A stretch of DNA of 64,000 bases from Mesostigma viride. Taxonomy: Eukaryota > Streptophyta > Mesostigmatophyceae > Mesostigmatales > Mesostigmataceae. The DNA lies in contig RPFO01000877.1 in NCBI GenBank assembly GCA_009746045.1, positions 25,499-89,498 on the forward strand, given 5' to 3'. Positions 6,701 through 14,248 of the stretch are shown here, piece by piece (the stretch's first letter is position 1; every line of letters starts with the position of its first letter). Below the pieces are notes generated by a model that was not told the DNA's origin, ran no database searches, and saw nothing but the letters and a program-made list of their open reading frames with translations. The position numbers were made by a program, and so were the translations under genes.

Positions 6701-8581
6701 GGCACGCGACCTTACCAGCGAAGAGCAGAGCGCTGCACTGTTTTTCCTCCAAGTTTGCGAGGCTAAAGAGATCCAACGGTCGGGTGAAAACCCGCTCACC
6801 GTTGCTAAGAGGGACAGGGAACTGTTTGAGCCGGTGTTCAAGGCCAAAGGGCTCCATGACAGTTTCGCAGACAGGGAGTGTGTTAAGAGCAATGCAAAGG
6901 TCATGAGGCTCAGCCAGAAGGCTAACAAGGTAGCTGCAGCCGTAACTATCAACGGTGGTGTTGGGGCTATGGCACAATCTTCGTAGGCGTCCGTTAGTGC
7001 GTCACACCAATGAGGAGGTTGTTTAAGCACTTGTGCCAAAAAGACATGGATACGCCTTAAAGAGGCAAACCCGGAAGTGGTGACAATTTGTCACCACTTC
7101 CGATTCCCTTGTCCTGGCCAGTGAGAGACGGACAATCAAAACAAAGCAAACAGTGTTCGATACAAGTAGCAGCCACTCACAACCCAGCCGTATCCTCGCA
7201 GACGCTCCCCGGGGGGTCTTATTTCGGCGAAGTCGAGGACGAGGTGGTCGGCCGGGTACTTGCCGGCGAGCAGTTTGCCCGCCGCCTTGGCCCACGCGAC
7301 CGCCGAATCGCCCACGCTGATTCGCCAGGTCTTGGACATCGGCTCCCATGTCTCCTGGTTGGACTCCCTCCCCCCACTCGCGACCCTCGTGGACCGGATG
7401 ACGGAGATGTCAGGGATGGCCTGCGCGAACCCGTTCAGAGTGCCGGTCACTGGCACGAACCCGACCCTGCAGCAGACGCGTGATGTGCGTTTGATCGGGT
7501 GTTTTTGTGTGCCGTTAGTAACGAGGATGGACGCACCGAAAGAGGATTGGAGGGCGAGTATGGACGCGAGACATAAGAATGAAGTCATGTCAGCTGACGA
7601 GCTCGCCGACGAGTGTCTAATAAAGGTGTATTTCGCAAACAAGATTCGCCAAGCTCGCTTCAAAAACCTGGAGGTCGATCAGGACTTATTGGAATACGCG
7701 ATCCGCACCAAGTCTGTACTGGGACGAGCCTACCGCCGCCGTTCAGACTTCATTCGTATGGGTCCGGTCGTCGTCGGATGCGATCACGGATGCTTTCATG
7801 GCGACAACTCTCACGGTCAAGGGGCCAATACGTGTGGCGCCAATTGTACCGATGATGCATACACCGGCAAAGACAGAAACAAGGATATCCTGATGACGTG
7901 CAAGCGGCAGATAGATAACAGCGATGTCGTGATCGCGACCATCAACAAGGAGGCGGACTGTCACGGAACCTTGATGGAGATCGGGTATGCTCACGGACGC
8001 GGCATCCCCGTGCTGGTCATGTTCGATCCAGAAATGAGCGAGGAGGCGAGACGAGAATTTTGGTTTGCGGCTCAAATGTCACAGTCTCGGCCTCTCCCGT
8101 ACCACCACCGGTACATTTTTCGTCACGTGAAAGAGCTGTCGCCGTTCTTGGATTACAAGCAATACCGGAATTACATCAAATCCCTCCTCAAATATAGATG
8201 TGACTCACCCGCACCCCTGGAGTAGAAGCCACAGGACGTCCACCACGTCGTAGACGGTCTCCACCTCGGTGAAGCTGCAGTTGAACATGCACGACTCCCT
8301 CCGCCGGCTCAGCTCGGTCCCCCCAGGAACAGCGTGCGGCCGGCGGGGGCGATCCTCCTGTTGAGGATGTGGTGGTGCAGCTCGGAGAGCTCGTCCATCT
8401 CGATGGAGTTCAGAGGCTGCCCTTTCGCCCTGACCCACAGCCACTTTTGGTGGCCCACGACCCTGTCGACCACGTTTTCCCACGTCTCGAGCCGTCCGCT
8501 GCCGTCGATGGGGCGATGGTACGTCCTCAGTTCGATCGCCATGGCCCTGTCGGTGGGCGTGGTGACGGCGGAGTCCGTCAT
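3772..8581 (-). CDS. nrdJ: monomeric class II (adenosylcobalamin-dependent) ribonucleotide reductase, four exons
   Basis: Makes deoxyribonucleotides from ribonucleotides with a cobalamin-generated radical. Read on the minus strand, exons are 8581-8209, 7466-7181, 5961-5567 and 4744-3772, all bounded by GT-AG introns; exon phases agree (2, 0, 2). The product is about 675 aa, close to the Lactobacillus leichmannii enzyme (739). Family features: ETWENVVDRVV and AGRTLFLGG near the N-terminus; GCG at the first junction; VGDSAVAWAKA and RPPGERLRGYG in exon 2; RRSAEIAL and NPC in exon 3. The active-site CxE and the second Cys 11 residues after the first fall across the third junction with the known spacing. 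The C-terminus has C-x4-C followed by three residues, the redox pair of monomeric class II enzymes. Exon 1 has a one-base break in six C (8319-8324). Hosts three nested ORFs. Confidence 0.85.
4745..5566 (-). other. spliceosomal intron 3 of the reductase gene (822 bp)
   Basis: Donor GTACGAGAA (weaker than the other two) and acceptor TTGGCACATGCAG, after a pyrimidine-rich tract. Splicing places one residue between the active-site Cys and Glu and puts the next Cys at +11, exactly as in class II enzymes. A same-strand ORF lies wholly inside. Confidence 0.75.
4774..5349 (-). CDS. C2H2-finger-like ORF nested in reductase intron 3
   Basis: 191 aa from the ATG at 5347-5349; a second Met 13 residues later (MGKVSKKPFLY) may be the real start. 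Near the N-terminus is a C-x6-C ... H-x4-H arrangement (CPSMFTC, HFSKEH), like a loose C2H2 zinc finger. The rest is helical and acidic, with no further motif. It lies entirely within intron 3 on the coding strand, and its stop sits about 28 bases before the acceptor. It could be a nested gene or the remnant of an intron-borne protein. Codon third positions are less GC-rich than in neighbouring exons, suggesting a different origin. Confidence 0.5.
   Translation of the reverse strand: MCQTKIPLCILYLMGKVSKKPFLYRCPSMFTCKSAFSTYARWIEHFSKEHSWIMSTDAQNRISEQSALAVQGTKHARPTELGFKDSIQMMDELTSHIIHASNFDEIRKIVLMTEPFLVYISGISGLHDESVRLFNDTGDSWTPPRLSPEWASFNLFCRNLEDQAAWKRDPTTQMVNLGKAYGIDVKVTTIS
6105..6986 (+). CDS. 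BRO/KilA-N-like viral DNA-binding protein, nested antisense in reductase intron 2
   Basis: 293 aa from the ATG at 6105. Residues about 20-120 carry ISVYDAMAAIG, then WSRIGKDHPEVV, YHFRFPGQGQRDTPV and a long ILLPG-K-AAKFR...RYL stretch. I know this pattern from multicopy giant-virus proteins related to the BRO/KilA-N and MSV199 DNA-binding families. The C-terminal half is helical and variable. It lies on the strand opposite the reductase, inside its second intron, followed by a degenerate second copy at 7041. Members of this family spread within viral genomes. An in-frame extension upstream to 5976 overlaps reductase exon 3's antisense and is unlikely. Confidence 0.65.
   Translation: MSALVHYLTPADGAKEDARFAGKIRVTDDGRISVYDAMAAIGISPPKVYWSRIGKDHPEVVTGCYHFRFPGQGQRDTPVTDRQGMTKIIMLLPGKIAAKFRDQVSVLLERYLNADRSLAEDILKRADANDGTITNLDEHPRVRSSWAAKALNDSIKGYMDTNKNCGLLYPYVHDTNNRAVTGKSASELKAMYGAARSSSARDLTSEEQSAALFFLQVCEAKEIQRSGENPLTVAKRDRELFEPVFKAKGLHDSFADRECVKSNAKVMRLSQKANKVAAAVTINGGVGAMAQSS
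7041..7140 (+). pseudogene. remnant of a second BRO/KilA-N-like gene
   Basis: Read on the plus strand, this stretch encodes WIRLKEANPEVV then CHHFRFP-PGQ and a stop, clearly matching the core of the gene at 6105 (WSRIGKDHPEVV...FRFPGQGQ). The nucleotides around AGTGGTNAC...GTNACCACTTCCGATT are also shared (compare 6280-6315 with 7075-7105). No start or longer frame remains. It points to a past tandem duplication inside the intron. Confidence 0.6.
7467..8208 (-). other. spliceosomal intron 1 of the reductase gene (742 bp)
   Basis: On the minus strand the intron begins GTGAGTCAC directly after the codons for QGCG and ends CTGCTGCAG just before GGTCGGGTTC. Joining restores the family's GCGVGF motif in frame. 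The donor matches the eukaryotic consensus exactly. The opposite strand carries a deoxyribosyltransferase-like ORF that fills almost the whole intron. Confidence 0.85.
7527..8225 (+). CDS. nucleoside 2-deoxyribosyltransferase-like protein, nested antisense in reductase intron 1
   Basis: 232 aa from the ATG at 7527. The C-terminal half has IDNSDVVIATINKEADCHG followed by TLMEIGYAHGRGIPVLVMF. This is the D-x-GT-x-x-E-(I/L)-G-x-A...PV signature of the 2-deoxyribosyltransferase fold, with the Glu as the expected nucleophile. An upstream GCDHG...H segment could form the substrate loop. These enzymes swap bases on deoxynucleosides; relatives in the SLOG group bind nucleotide signals instead. The gene occupies reductase intron 1 on the opposite strand and runs 17 bases into exon 1. 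Salvage or signalling cannot be told apart from sequence alone. Confidence 0.6.
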   Translation: MDAPKEDWRASMDARHKNEVMSADELADECLIKVYFANKIRQARFKNLEVDQDLLEYAIRTKSVLGRAYRRRSDFIRMGPVVVGCDHGCFHGDNSHGQGANTCGANCTDDAYTGKDRNKDILMTCKRQIDNSDVVIATINKEADCHGTLMEIGYAHGRGIPVLVMFDPEMSEEARREFWFAAQMSQSRPLPYHHRYIFRHVKELSPFLDYKQYRNYIKSLLKYRCDSPAPLE

Positions 8582-8678
8582 GTGTCCAGCCGCGTTGTAT
8601 ATCTAGTTACGCAGATTATTGTCGGTCGGTAAGCACACACGAGCGCTAAATATTTTCTAGAGATGTAAGTATAACTCC

Positions 8679-8950
8679 ATGGTTCACGTCAACGTCGGTC
8701 CCATCGCCATCTGCGCCGTCTCCGCCTTCATCCTCTTCCACACGTCCACGAGCATCTGCGCTCTCCGCAAGGACGGGTTCAAGTCGTGCAAGACCTCCCC
8801 CCCGATTGGAAGTGTTTCTGGACGAAGTGGGGCGTCATGATCCTGGGTCTCGGCGCGGCGAGTATGCTGTTGTGGAAGGCTCACATCGAGGACGCGAAAC
8901 TGCGGGGGGGTTCCGTGATGTCCTCATGTAGAAAAATGCCGCAGTACTAA
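8679..8950 (+). CDS. small two-helix membrane protein, frame broken at a C run
   Basis: The ATG at 8679 gives MVHVNVGPIAICAVSAFILF, a strong first membrane helix, then a Cys/Lys segment. At seven C (8797-8803) the frame shifts. The continuation has DWKCFWTKWG and a second hydrophobic helix (VMILGLGAASMLLW), ending with the TAA at 8948-8950. Each half alone is too short to be noticed. Both halves have GC-rich third positions, so I read it as one gene of about 90 aa. No family recognised. Confidence 0.5.
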
Positions 8951-8961
8951 CTATATACGAG
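8951..8961 (+). promoter_or_regulatory. TATA-like motif before the gene at 8962
   Basis: CTATATACGAG sits directly between the stop of the preceding gene and the ATG at 8962. A similar CTATATACGAGAG occurs at 10265-10277 upstream of the minus-strand gene 9688-10239, though in the opposite orientation to that gene. Possibly a late-type viral promoter. Two occurrences only. Confidence 0.3.
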
Positions 8962-9317
8962 ATGGACTACGCCCACAAGCCTGGATCCCGGCGCTGGTCA
9001 CGGCGATACCGCAAATGGCGCTACTCGGGATCGCGATTTTCCTCCTCGTGCGCGTACGATCGTCCGTGTCAGACTCCATCGCGTCCTTGTGGTGTACGTT
9101 CACGTTGCGTCCAGGCGAACAGGAGTGCAAGGAGAAGACGTCGGCTAACGTCGAGGACATGTTCGGAGGCACGGTCGGCGTGGTTGCAGCCGGTGCGGTC
9201 GGTGCGTTCGGTCTTTCTAAACTGATGCAAAGGCGCAACCGCCCCGTGGTCGTGGAAGGGCCTCAGCGACCCTACTCGACGTCGCCGTGGAGACCACGCG
9301 GACGGGGCAAGTTTTGA
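8962..9317 (+). CDS. single-pass membrane protein, frame probably broken near its start
   Basis: The frame ending at 9315-9317 contains a membrane helix whose first half (read AWIPALVTAIPQ) lies upstream of any in-frame ATG except 9015, while the ATG at 8962 is in another frame a few codons before. A one-base indel around 8970-8985 would join them. Downstream are two Cys (WCTFTLRPGEQECKEK), a second Gly/Ala-rich hydrophobic stretch (GTVGVVAAGAVGAFGL) and a basic tail. If there is no indel, the protein starts at 9015 (100 aa). Function unknown. Confidence 0.5.
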
Positions 9318-9332
9318 CTCACGTAAATTGAT

Positions 9333-9647
9333 TCAGTCCTTTTTATTAATAAATTTACGTTTCACTCCACCCAGAAGTGTCTTTAAAACAATTTGCAATG
9401 TTTTGTACAGCATCACCCATAGTATGACCGTTTTAAGGAGAACGTGCACGCTCTCGAACCGGTCATCTATAACTTCGTCGCAATAATCGGGCCGCTCTTT
9501 CCACAACTCGGACGATGTGGACGTCATTTGAGCGCATATGTCGTGTTTTTCCATGTTCATCCAGAAACCCATATCCCCGAAGTGTGGACCCTTCAAAAAC
9601 AGGTCCTTAAGTGGTTTTTTCACCACGGCCTCGTACACGAAGGCCAT
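9333..9647 (-). CDS. hypothetical protein with C-terminal membrane helix, 104 aa
   Basis: From the ATG at 9645-9647 (a GTG two codons earlier is less likely) the protein begins MAFVYEAVVKKPLKDLF. It has a middle acidic region and a hydrophobic helix around VLLKTVILWVMLYKTLQIVL, followed by a Lys-rich end. This matches a tail-anchored topology. Third positions are less GC-rich than usual here. Not recognised. Confidence 0.5.
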   Translation of the reverse strand: MAFVYEAVVKKPLKDLFLKGPHFGDMGFWMNMEKHDICAQMTSTSSELWKERPDYCDEVIDDRFESVHVLLKTVILWVMLYKTLQIVLKTLLGGVKRKFINKKD

Positions 9648-9687
9648 GAACACCCTATGCGATATACAATCGATTTTTAAACGCGCG

Positions 9688-10239
9688 TCACTCGAACTTC
9701 ACAACGAACCGCTGTCGGACCTGCTTCACTTGCGGCCTCACGATGACCGCGAGGTCCGAGGCCTTGCACCGGTTGCGGCACTTCACTATCTTCCCGGCTC
9801 GGATGCGGACGTTTAGGACCTTGTCTTTGCACTTGGGCAGGTCGGACCTGATCAGCTCGTGGTGGCGCCTGGCGTATTCGATGACGCCGTTCAGGATCGC
9901 CCACCGAAAGAAGTTCATTTGGCCGGGGGTGGTGGTGATCTCCCTCTCCCCCTCGGCGAGCTTGGTCTTCCTCCTCCTGGCGAAGGGGTCGAACATGCGC
10001 TTGGAGTAGAAGTCCAGCTGCTCGCGGTAGGACATGTACAGGTTGAACGGGATGGAGCTGCCCTGGACGCAGTACTCGACCCTGTGCGTCTTCGCGTAGT
10101 TGGTGACCAGCCATTCGATCACGCGGAGGGACAGGCCGGACGACTTCTTTTTCCCTTCTGGGTTGGCGAACTCGTACAGCGTCTCGAAGTTGTCCTTGCT
10201 TCCGTAGAAACGCTGCAGAGATCGCTCCAGAAGGTCCAT
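9688..10239 (-). CDS. conserved giant-virus protein (VLTF3-neighbourhood type), 183 aa
   Basis: The ATG at 10237-10239 is the first in frame; the open frame upstream starts only with TTG and crosses an AT-rich promoter-like stretch (10262-10290). The protein has FYGSKDNFETLYEFA, SLRVIEWLVTNYAK, FNLYMSYREQLDFYSKRMFD and DPFARR, then a basic C-terminus. I know this order (S-LR-EW-VTNYAK ... Y-QL--Y-K--FDPF-R) from proteins shared across many NCLDV lineages, whose role is not established to my knowledge. The two Arg/Lys clusters suggest nucleic-acid contact. Confidence 0.6.
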   Translation of the reverse strand: MDLLERSLQRFYGSKDNFETLYEFANPEGKKKSSGLSLRVIEWLVTNYAKTHRVEYCVQGSSIPFNLYMSYREQLDFYSKRMFDPFARRRKTKLAEGEREITTTPGQMNFFRWAILNGVIEYARRHHELIRSDLPKCKDKVLNVRIRAGKIVKCRNRCKASDLAVIVRPQVKQVRQRFVVKFE

Positions 10240-10387
10240 AGCGTCCGATGCGTGCCCAGTCTCGCTATATACGAGAGATAAATATTTGGCGAGCGTCCAC
10301 CTCGTCCCGGTGTCCTGGCGCAGGACGCGGTCATGCGGGATGCGCGTCAAGCTAGGAGATTATCTGGTTTTATAGTACTATGAACGC

Positions 10388-13300
10388 ATGCTGACCGTAC
10401 CGCTGCTCCGAGAGATGCTCGTGAAGACGGAGCTGGCTGTCATGCACGCGCTGAACGTGCTCCGACGAGGGGGGGCGAGTACGGAGGAGGAGAGCGCGCT
10501 CGTGAGGGACCTGCCGGACAACCTGAAGAAGTGGAAGTGGCTCAAGCAGCAGCTTGTGTACGCGGCCCCGGTGCACGGGACGGGGGACAACGGGGGCATC
10601 GAAAGCGAGGGCGCGGTGCCAGCCAAGCCGGCTAGGATAAAGACCGCGGCCAATAAAGGGGGTGGGGGCGATGTAAAGGGTTCGCCCCCCTCTCCGAACG
10701 GTAGCTCGGGCGGGAGCGCTAGCACGCCTACATCGCGCGGAGATAATCTCGATGCGCACAAATGGGACGACGTGAATGTCGAGTTAGAGGAGAGGCCGGG
10801 GGGTGTGGCGGGTATGGGCGCGGAGGAGGCGGAGATTTACGAAAGAGTAAAAGCGCGAGTGAGGGATAATCTGGACGACGCAAAGAAGTTTGTAGCAGCC
10901 AACATTACCTCCTCCGACCCCTACAAGCAAAAGTTTGCAGAGGCCGCGCAAAAAACTTTTGACCATTGGTTTACTAACGCCAATGGATCAAAGGCGAGGT
11001 ACTTGATTGATCCCGAGGACGGCCTGAAAGAGCTGCAAGCTAAATACCCCGACAAGTGGTTTGAAGTGTTACGCGCGAGGTCGTTGGATAATTACGGTGT
11101 TGGACATGAGAAGGAGGTATTGTTCGATTTAGACGAAGACATTCAAAGAAGGTTGGACGATTTGCGCGAGGGTAAAGAACGTCCTAAAATCAATGTCGAC
11201 ACTGAACCCATCCATCCCGGCGTACAACAAATGCAAGAAGCTGCCGAAGATGCCAAACGTGTGGCTATTTTGTACAAGGGAGCCGATAGGCAGGCACTTG
11301 AAGAACACCTTATATTTCCTGATGTGCCAGGTGGACTTTATCATATCCCCACCAATATGGATGTTGCGAATGCGGCTGCTGAAAAGTTAAAAACCCTGGT
11401 CAGATCACTGCCAGACACAAAGCCTATAAACGAAGAGGGCGCAGATATTGACGCATACGCAGAGAAATTGCTGCATGAAATTGCCTATCAAAACGTGCAG
11501 GCAGTAAAAGAAAGACAGAGTTCTGTCGAGGAACGAGCGACAAATGCGAACAAAATTATGGATACAGCGCGCAAAGAGTGGGAAAAGAAGAAGGAGAAGG
11601 ACGAGAAGGACAGGCGTGACAGAGCTTATAAGGAAAAGGAGGCACGGGAACGTAGAGAAAAAGAAGAAACTCCGACACCTGTCCAACCAGATCCCGGGGT
11701 GGGCACCCAGGGGAAAACCAAACCAGTTGAAAAAGATAAGCCACTTCACAAAATTGATACCAATTCAGCGTTATGGAAACGTTTAACTGTCGAAGAACAA
11801 AAGTTAATTTCACAGAAAACCAATCCAGGGGACGATGACAAGATTAGAGAGCTTCTTGCGGCACTCAACAGTCCCCACAGTCGCCCCAACAGATCTACAG
11901 CTGTGGGGGTGATGGCTAGGGGCGACGCCCCTGTGGCGATGGAGCCCCAGACCGAACTCCGCAAGCAAGAGGTTCGTCCAGCTGAACCCACGCCGCCACC
12001 GATAGAAAAACCCGAAATTGTTTGGACCCAGCCTTGGTTGATACAGGATAAAAAGACAGGGACGAAGAAGGCGGGCATCGACCGCCTTTTCCCAAAGCTG
12101 TTAGACCAAAGAAGCATTGCGCCGGGAGATTCGCAACCGAGCCCCAAGACAGGCGTAGACCGACAGGAGCATCCCGGCTTTTTTTTTTTGAACACAGAGC
12201 AAATTGGAGAAGCGCCGAAGGAACAGAAGAAGACAGACAGGGAGAAGTTTCGGGAGAGCATCAAGGACATGACATACGAGCAACGCGAGGAAATGTTAAA
12301 AGCGATTATCGTAAAAGCCCTCGCTAAGTCGATTGAGGCTAACGAAGACATGCGAGAAAAAGCTGGTCAAGCACGTACGAGTCCACGCGATCAGCCCTTG
12401 AGAGACCTTCTGGAAAAGGTCCGCGGGTTTGTGATCAACAAGTCACAGGCGCTGCCCACCGCGCCCCAGATAACAGATACCGACACAACCGTTGCACCCG
12501 TTGGTGTCGGTCAGACGGGGTTTCAGGTACCAAAAGACACGATCGACGAGGGCGACACCATCAACCAGGCGCACAATAAGGTAAAGGAGCTCCAGAAGAT
12601 GCTGGAGGAAAGCGAGAAGGAACGGAAGGAAGGCGAGGAGCGTTTGGGCAGGGCTCAACAGTCATTGGACAAGAAGGGGGAGGAGTTGACGAAAGTGCAG
12701 GAGAGGATTGCCGCGCTGGAAGCCGACCACTCCGCGCAGGCGGAAGCAACAAGGAAGGAGATAACAGAGCTGCAATCGAAGGAGATAGACTTGAAAGCTA
12801 CCATAGAGAGATTGGAAAAGCGACACGCCGATATAACGAAAGAGCTGCAGAAAGTGACTGCCGCCAAGGAGGCCGCCGAGCTCGGTCTTCGCGAGGCCAA
12901 CGATAGGATTCGAGAACTTTCATCCGAGTTATCTGGCGCGCGCGACAGTCTCGCGGAGGAGCAGAGGCGTTCCGCTGAGACGGCCGGGCGTTTGCAGGAG
13001 CAGTTGGCAGCAAAGGACGGTGCGATAAGGGCTCAGGAGGAGGTGGTGCAAAGGGGATTGGATAGAGTGCGACAGCTGGAGAAGACCGCGGAACTGCGGG
13101 GCGCGGAGGAGGCCAGGTTGCGAGCGAAACTCGACGAGAGGAAGGGGCAATTGGAGAAGGCGACAACGGCGGCAAATGAATCCCAGCAGAAATTGCTAGA
13201 TGCGGAAAAGGAGCTTGAAAAGGCGATCGAGGACGGAAAGAAACATGAAGAACAGTTCGAGAAGCAGGTGCAAGAAATCAAGGAAAAAGCGGCAGACAAA

Positions 13301-14248
13301 GACAATAAGCTGAAGGAAATAACAGAGGCTCACGAACAACTCAAAGCGGAATTGGACAGTAAAAAGGAAGAGTTAACAAATGCGAAAGGGAAATTGGCAG
13401 TGAGTTATGCACGCGCGGCGCTCGCGAAAAAGGACGCGGATGGACTTGTAAAGGAGTTGGACAAAGCCCGTGCCGCGGCTGATGCGGACCGCGTAAAGCA
13501 CGCGGAGGAGTTGAAGAGTGCGAGGTCCGAGCTAGCCGCCGCCGAGGAATCGGTGCGGACATTGACAGCCGAGCAGGGGAGGCTTGCGGGACAGCTGCAA
13601 GACGCTTTGGCGGGGAAGCAGCGGGCGGAGGAGGAGGCCGCCGCCGAGAAGACGCGTTCTGCTGCGACGGAGAAGCGATTGCAGTCGGAGTTGGACGTCA
13701 AGGAGGAGGAGTTGCAGGCGCAAGAGGCGGTGTTGCAAAGGGAATTGAAAAGAGTGAAAGAGCTGGAAAAGACCTCGGCACTGCATGACGCGAAGGAGGC
13801 CGAGTTGCAAGAGGCCCTGCGTGAAAAAAATGCCCAGTTGGATAAGGCAACGGAGGAGAAGCAGGCGAGTGACCTGAAACTCAGAGAGGCGGAGGAGGAG
13901 TTGCAGAAAGCCTTTGCGAAGGGGGTGGAGCAGGCGGAACAGTTTGAAACGGAAGCAAAGGCAATCAAGAGTAAGATGGAAGAGATAAAACAGGCCTCCG
14001 CAAAAGAACTGGAAGAGATGAAAGAGGCCTCTGCAAAAGAACTGGAAGAGATGAGAGAGGCCTCCGCAAAAGAACTGGAAGAGACGAAAGAGGCCTCCGC
14101 AAAAGAACTGGAAGAGACGAAAGAGGCCTCCGCAAAAGAACTGGACGAGTTGATGGATCAACTTTTGCCGTCGAAAACGCGGCTAGGCAAGCCCGGGACA
14201 CCAACAAAAGGCTGCTGGCAGAGAAAGAACGCGATGTCGATGATGTGA
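10388..14248 (+). CDS. giant coiled-coil protein, segment 1 (1,286 codons)
   Basis: Starts at the ATG at 10388, 37 bases after an AT-rich stretch. The first 50 residues are helical; a Gly/Pro/Ser-rich region (about residues 60-130) follows, then a mixed domain to about 700. From about 720 onward comes nearly unbroken Glu/Lys/Ala/Leu heptad coiled coil. Near the end (13981-14150) an 11-residue unit of the type EMKEASAKELE is repeated five times by a 33-bp DNA repeat. At about 14155 coding signal leaves this frame; the last 30 codons are out of frame. The frame starting at 14161 continues the coiled coil. Such proteins act as scaffolds or filaments; no motor or kinase motif was seen. Confidence 0.6.
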   Translation: MLTVPLLREMLVKTELAVMHALNVLRRGGASTEEESALVRDLPDNLKKWKWLKQQLVYAAPVHGTGDNGGIESEGAVPAKPARIKTAANKGGGGDVKGSPPSPNGSSGGSASTPTSRGDNLDAHKWDDVNVELEERPGGVAGMGAEEAEIYERVKARVRDNLDDAKKFVAANITSSDPYKQKFAEAAQKTFDHWFTNANGSKARYLIDPEDGLKELQAKYPDKWFEVLRARSLDNYGVGHEKEVLFDLDEDIQRRLDDLREGKERPKINVDTEPIHPGVQQMQEAAEDAKRVAILYKGADRQALEEHLIFPDVPGGLYHIPTNMDVANAAAEKLKTLVRSLPDTKPINEEGADIDAYAEKLLHEIAYQNVQAVKERQSSVEERATNANKIMDTARKEWEKKKEKDEKDRRDRAYKEKEARERREKEETPTPVQPDPGVGTQGKTKPVEKDKPLHKIDTNSALWKRLTVEEQKLISQKTNPGDDDKIRELLAALNSPHSRPNRSTAVGVMARGDAPVAMEPQTELRKQEVRPAEPTPPPIEKPEIVWTQPWLIQDKKTGTKKAGIDRLFPKLLDQRSIAPGDSQPSPKTGVDRQEHPGFFFLNTEQIGEAPKEQKKTDREKFRESIKDMTYEQREEMLKAIIVKALAKSIEANEDMREKAGQARTSPRDQPLRDLLEKVRGFVINKSQALPTAPQITDTDTTVAPVGVGQTGFQVPKDTIDEGDTINQAHNKVKELQKMLEESEKERKEGEERLGRAQQSLDKKGEELTKVQERIAALEADHSAQAEATRKEITELQSKEIDLKATIERLEKRHADITKELQKVTAAKEAAELGLREANDRIRELSSELSGARDSLAEEQRRSAETAGRLQEQLAAKDGAIRAQEEVVQRGLDRVRQLEKTAELRGAEEARLRAKLDERKGQLEKATTAANESQQKLLDAEKELEKAIEDGKKHEEQFEKQVQEIKEKAADKDNKLKEITEAHEQLKAELDSKKEELTNAKGKLAVSYARAALAKKDADGLVKELDKARAAADADRVKHAEELKSARSELAAAEESVRTLTAEQGRLAGQLQDALAGKQRAEEEAAAEKTRSAATEKRLQSELDVKEEELQAQEAVLQRELKRVKELEKTSALHDAKEAELQEALREKNAQLDKATEEKQASDLKLREAEEELQKAFAKGVEQAEQFETEAKAIKSKMEEIKQASAKELEEMKEASAKELEEMREASAKELEETKEASAKELEETKEASAKELDELMDQLLPSKTRLGKPGTPTKGCWQRKNAMSMM

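Larger units (their letters stand above)
5962..7180 (-). other. spliceosomal intron 2 of the reductase gene (1,219 bp)
   Basis: Donor GTGAGTGGC follows the codons for GYGWV; the acceptor is ATCACCACACAG. Joining is phase 0 and brings together the two sides of the conserved region after RPxGE. The opposite strand holds a complete BRO/KilA-N-like gene and a decayed piece of a second copy. Confidence 0.8.

Noticed and set aside
3772-8581. Inteins or group I introns as cause of the split reductase
   Set aside because: Intervening parts are not open in frame with the exons, so not inteins. The ends are GT-AG with GTGAGT donors, and group I end rules (U before, G at the end) would break the frame.
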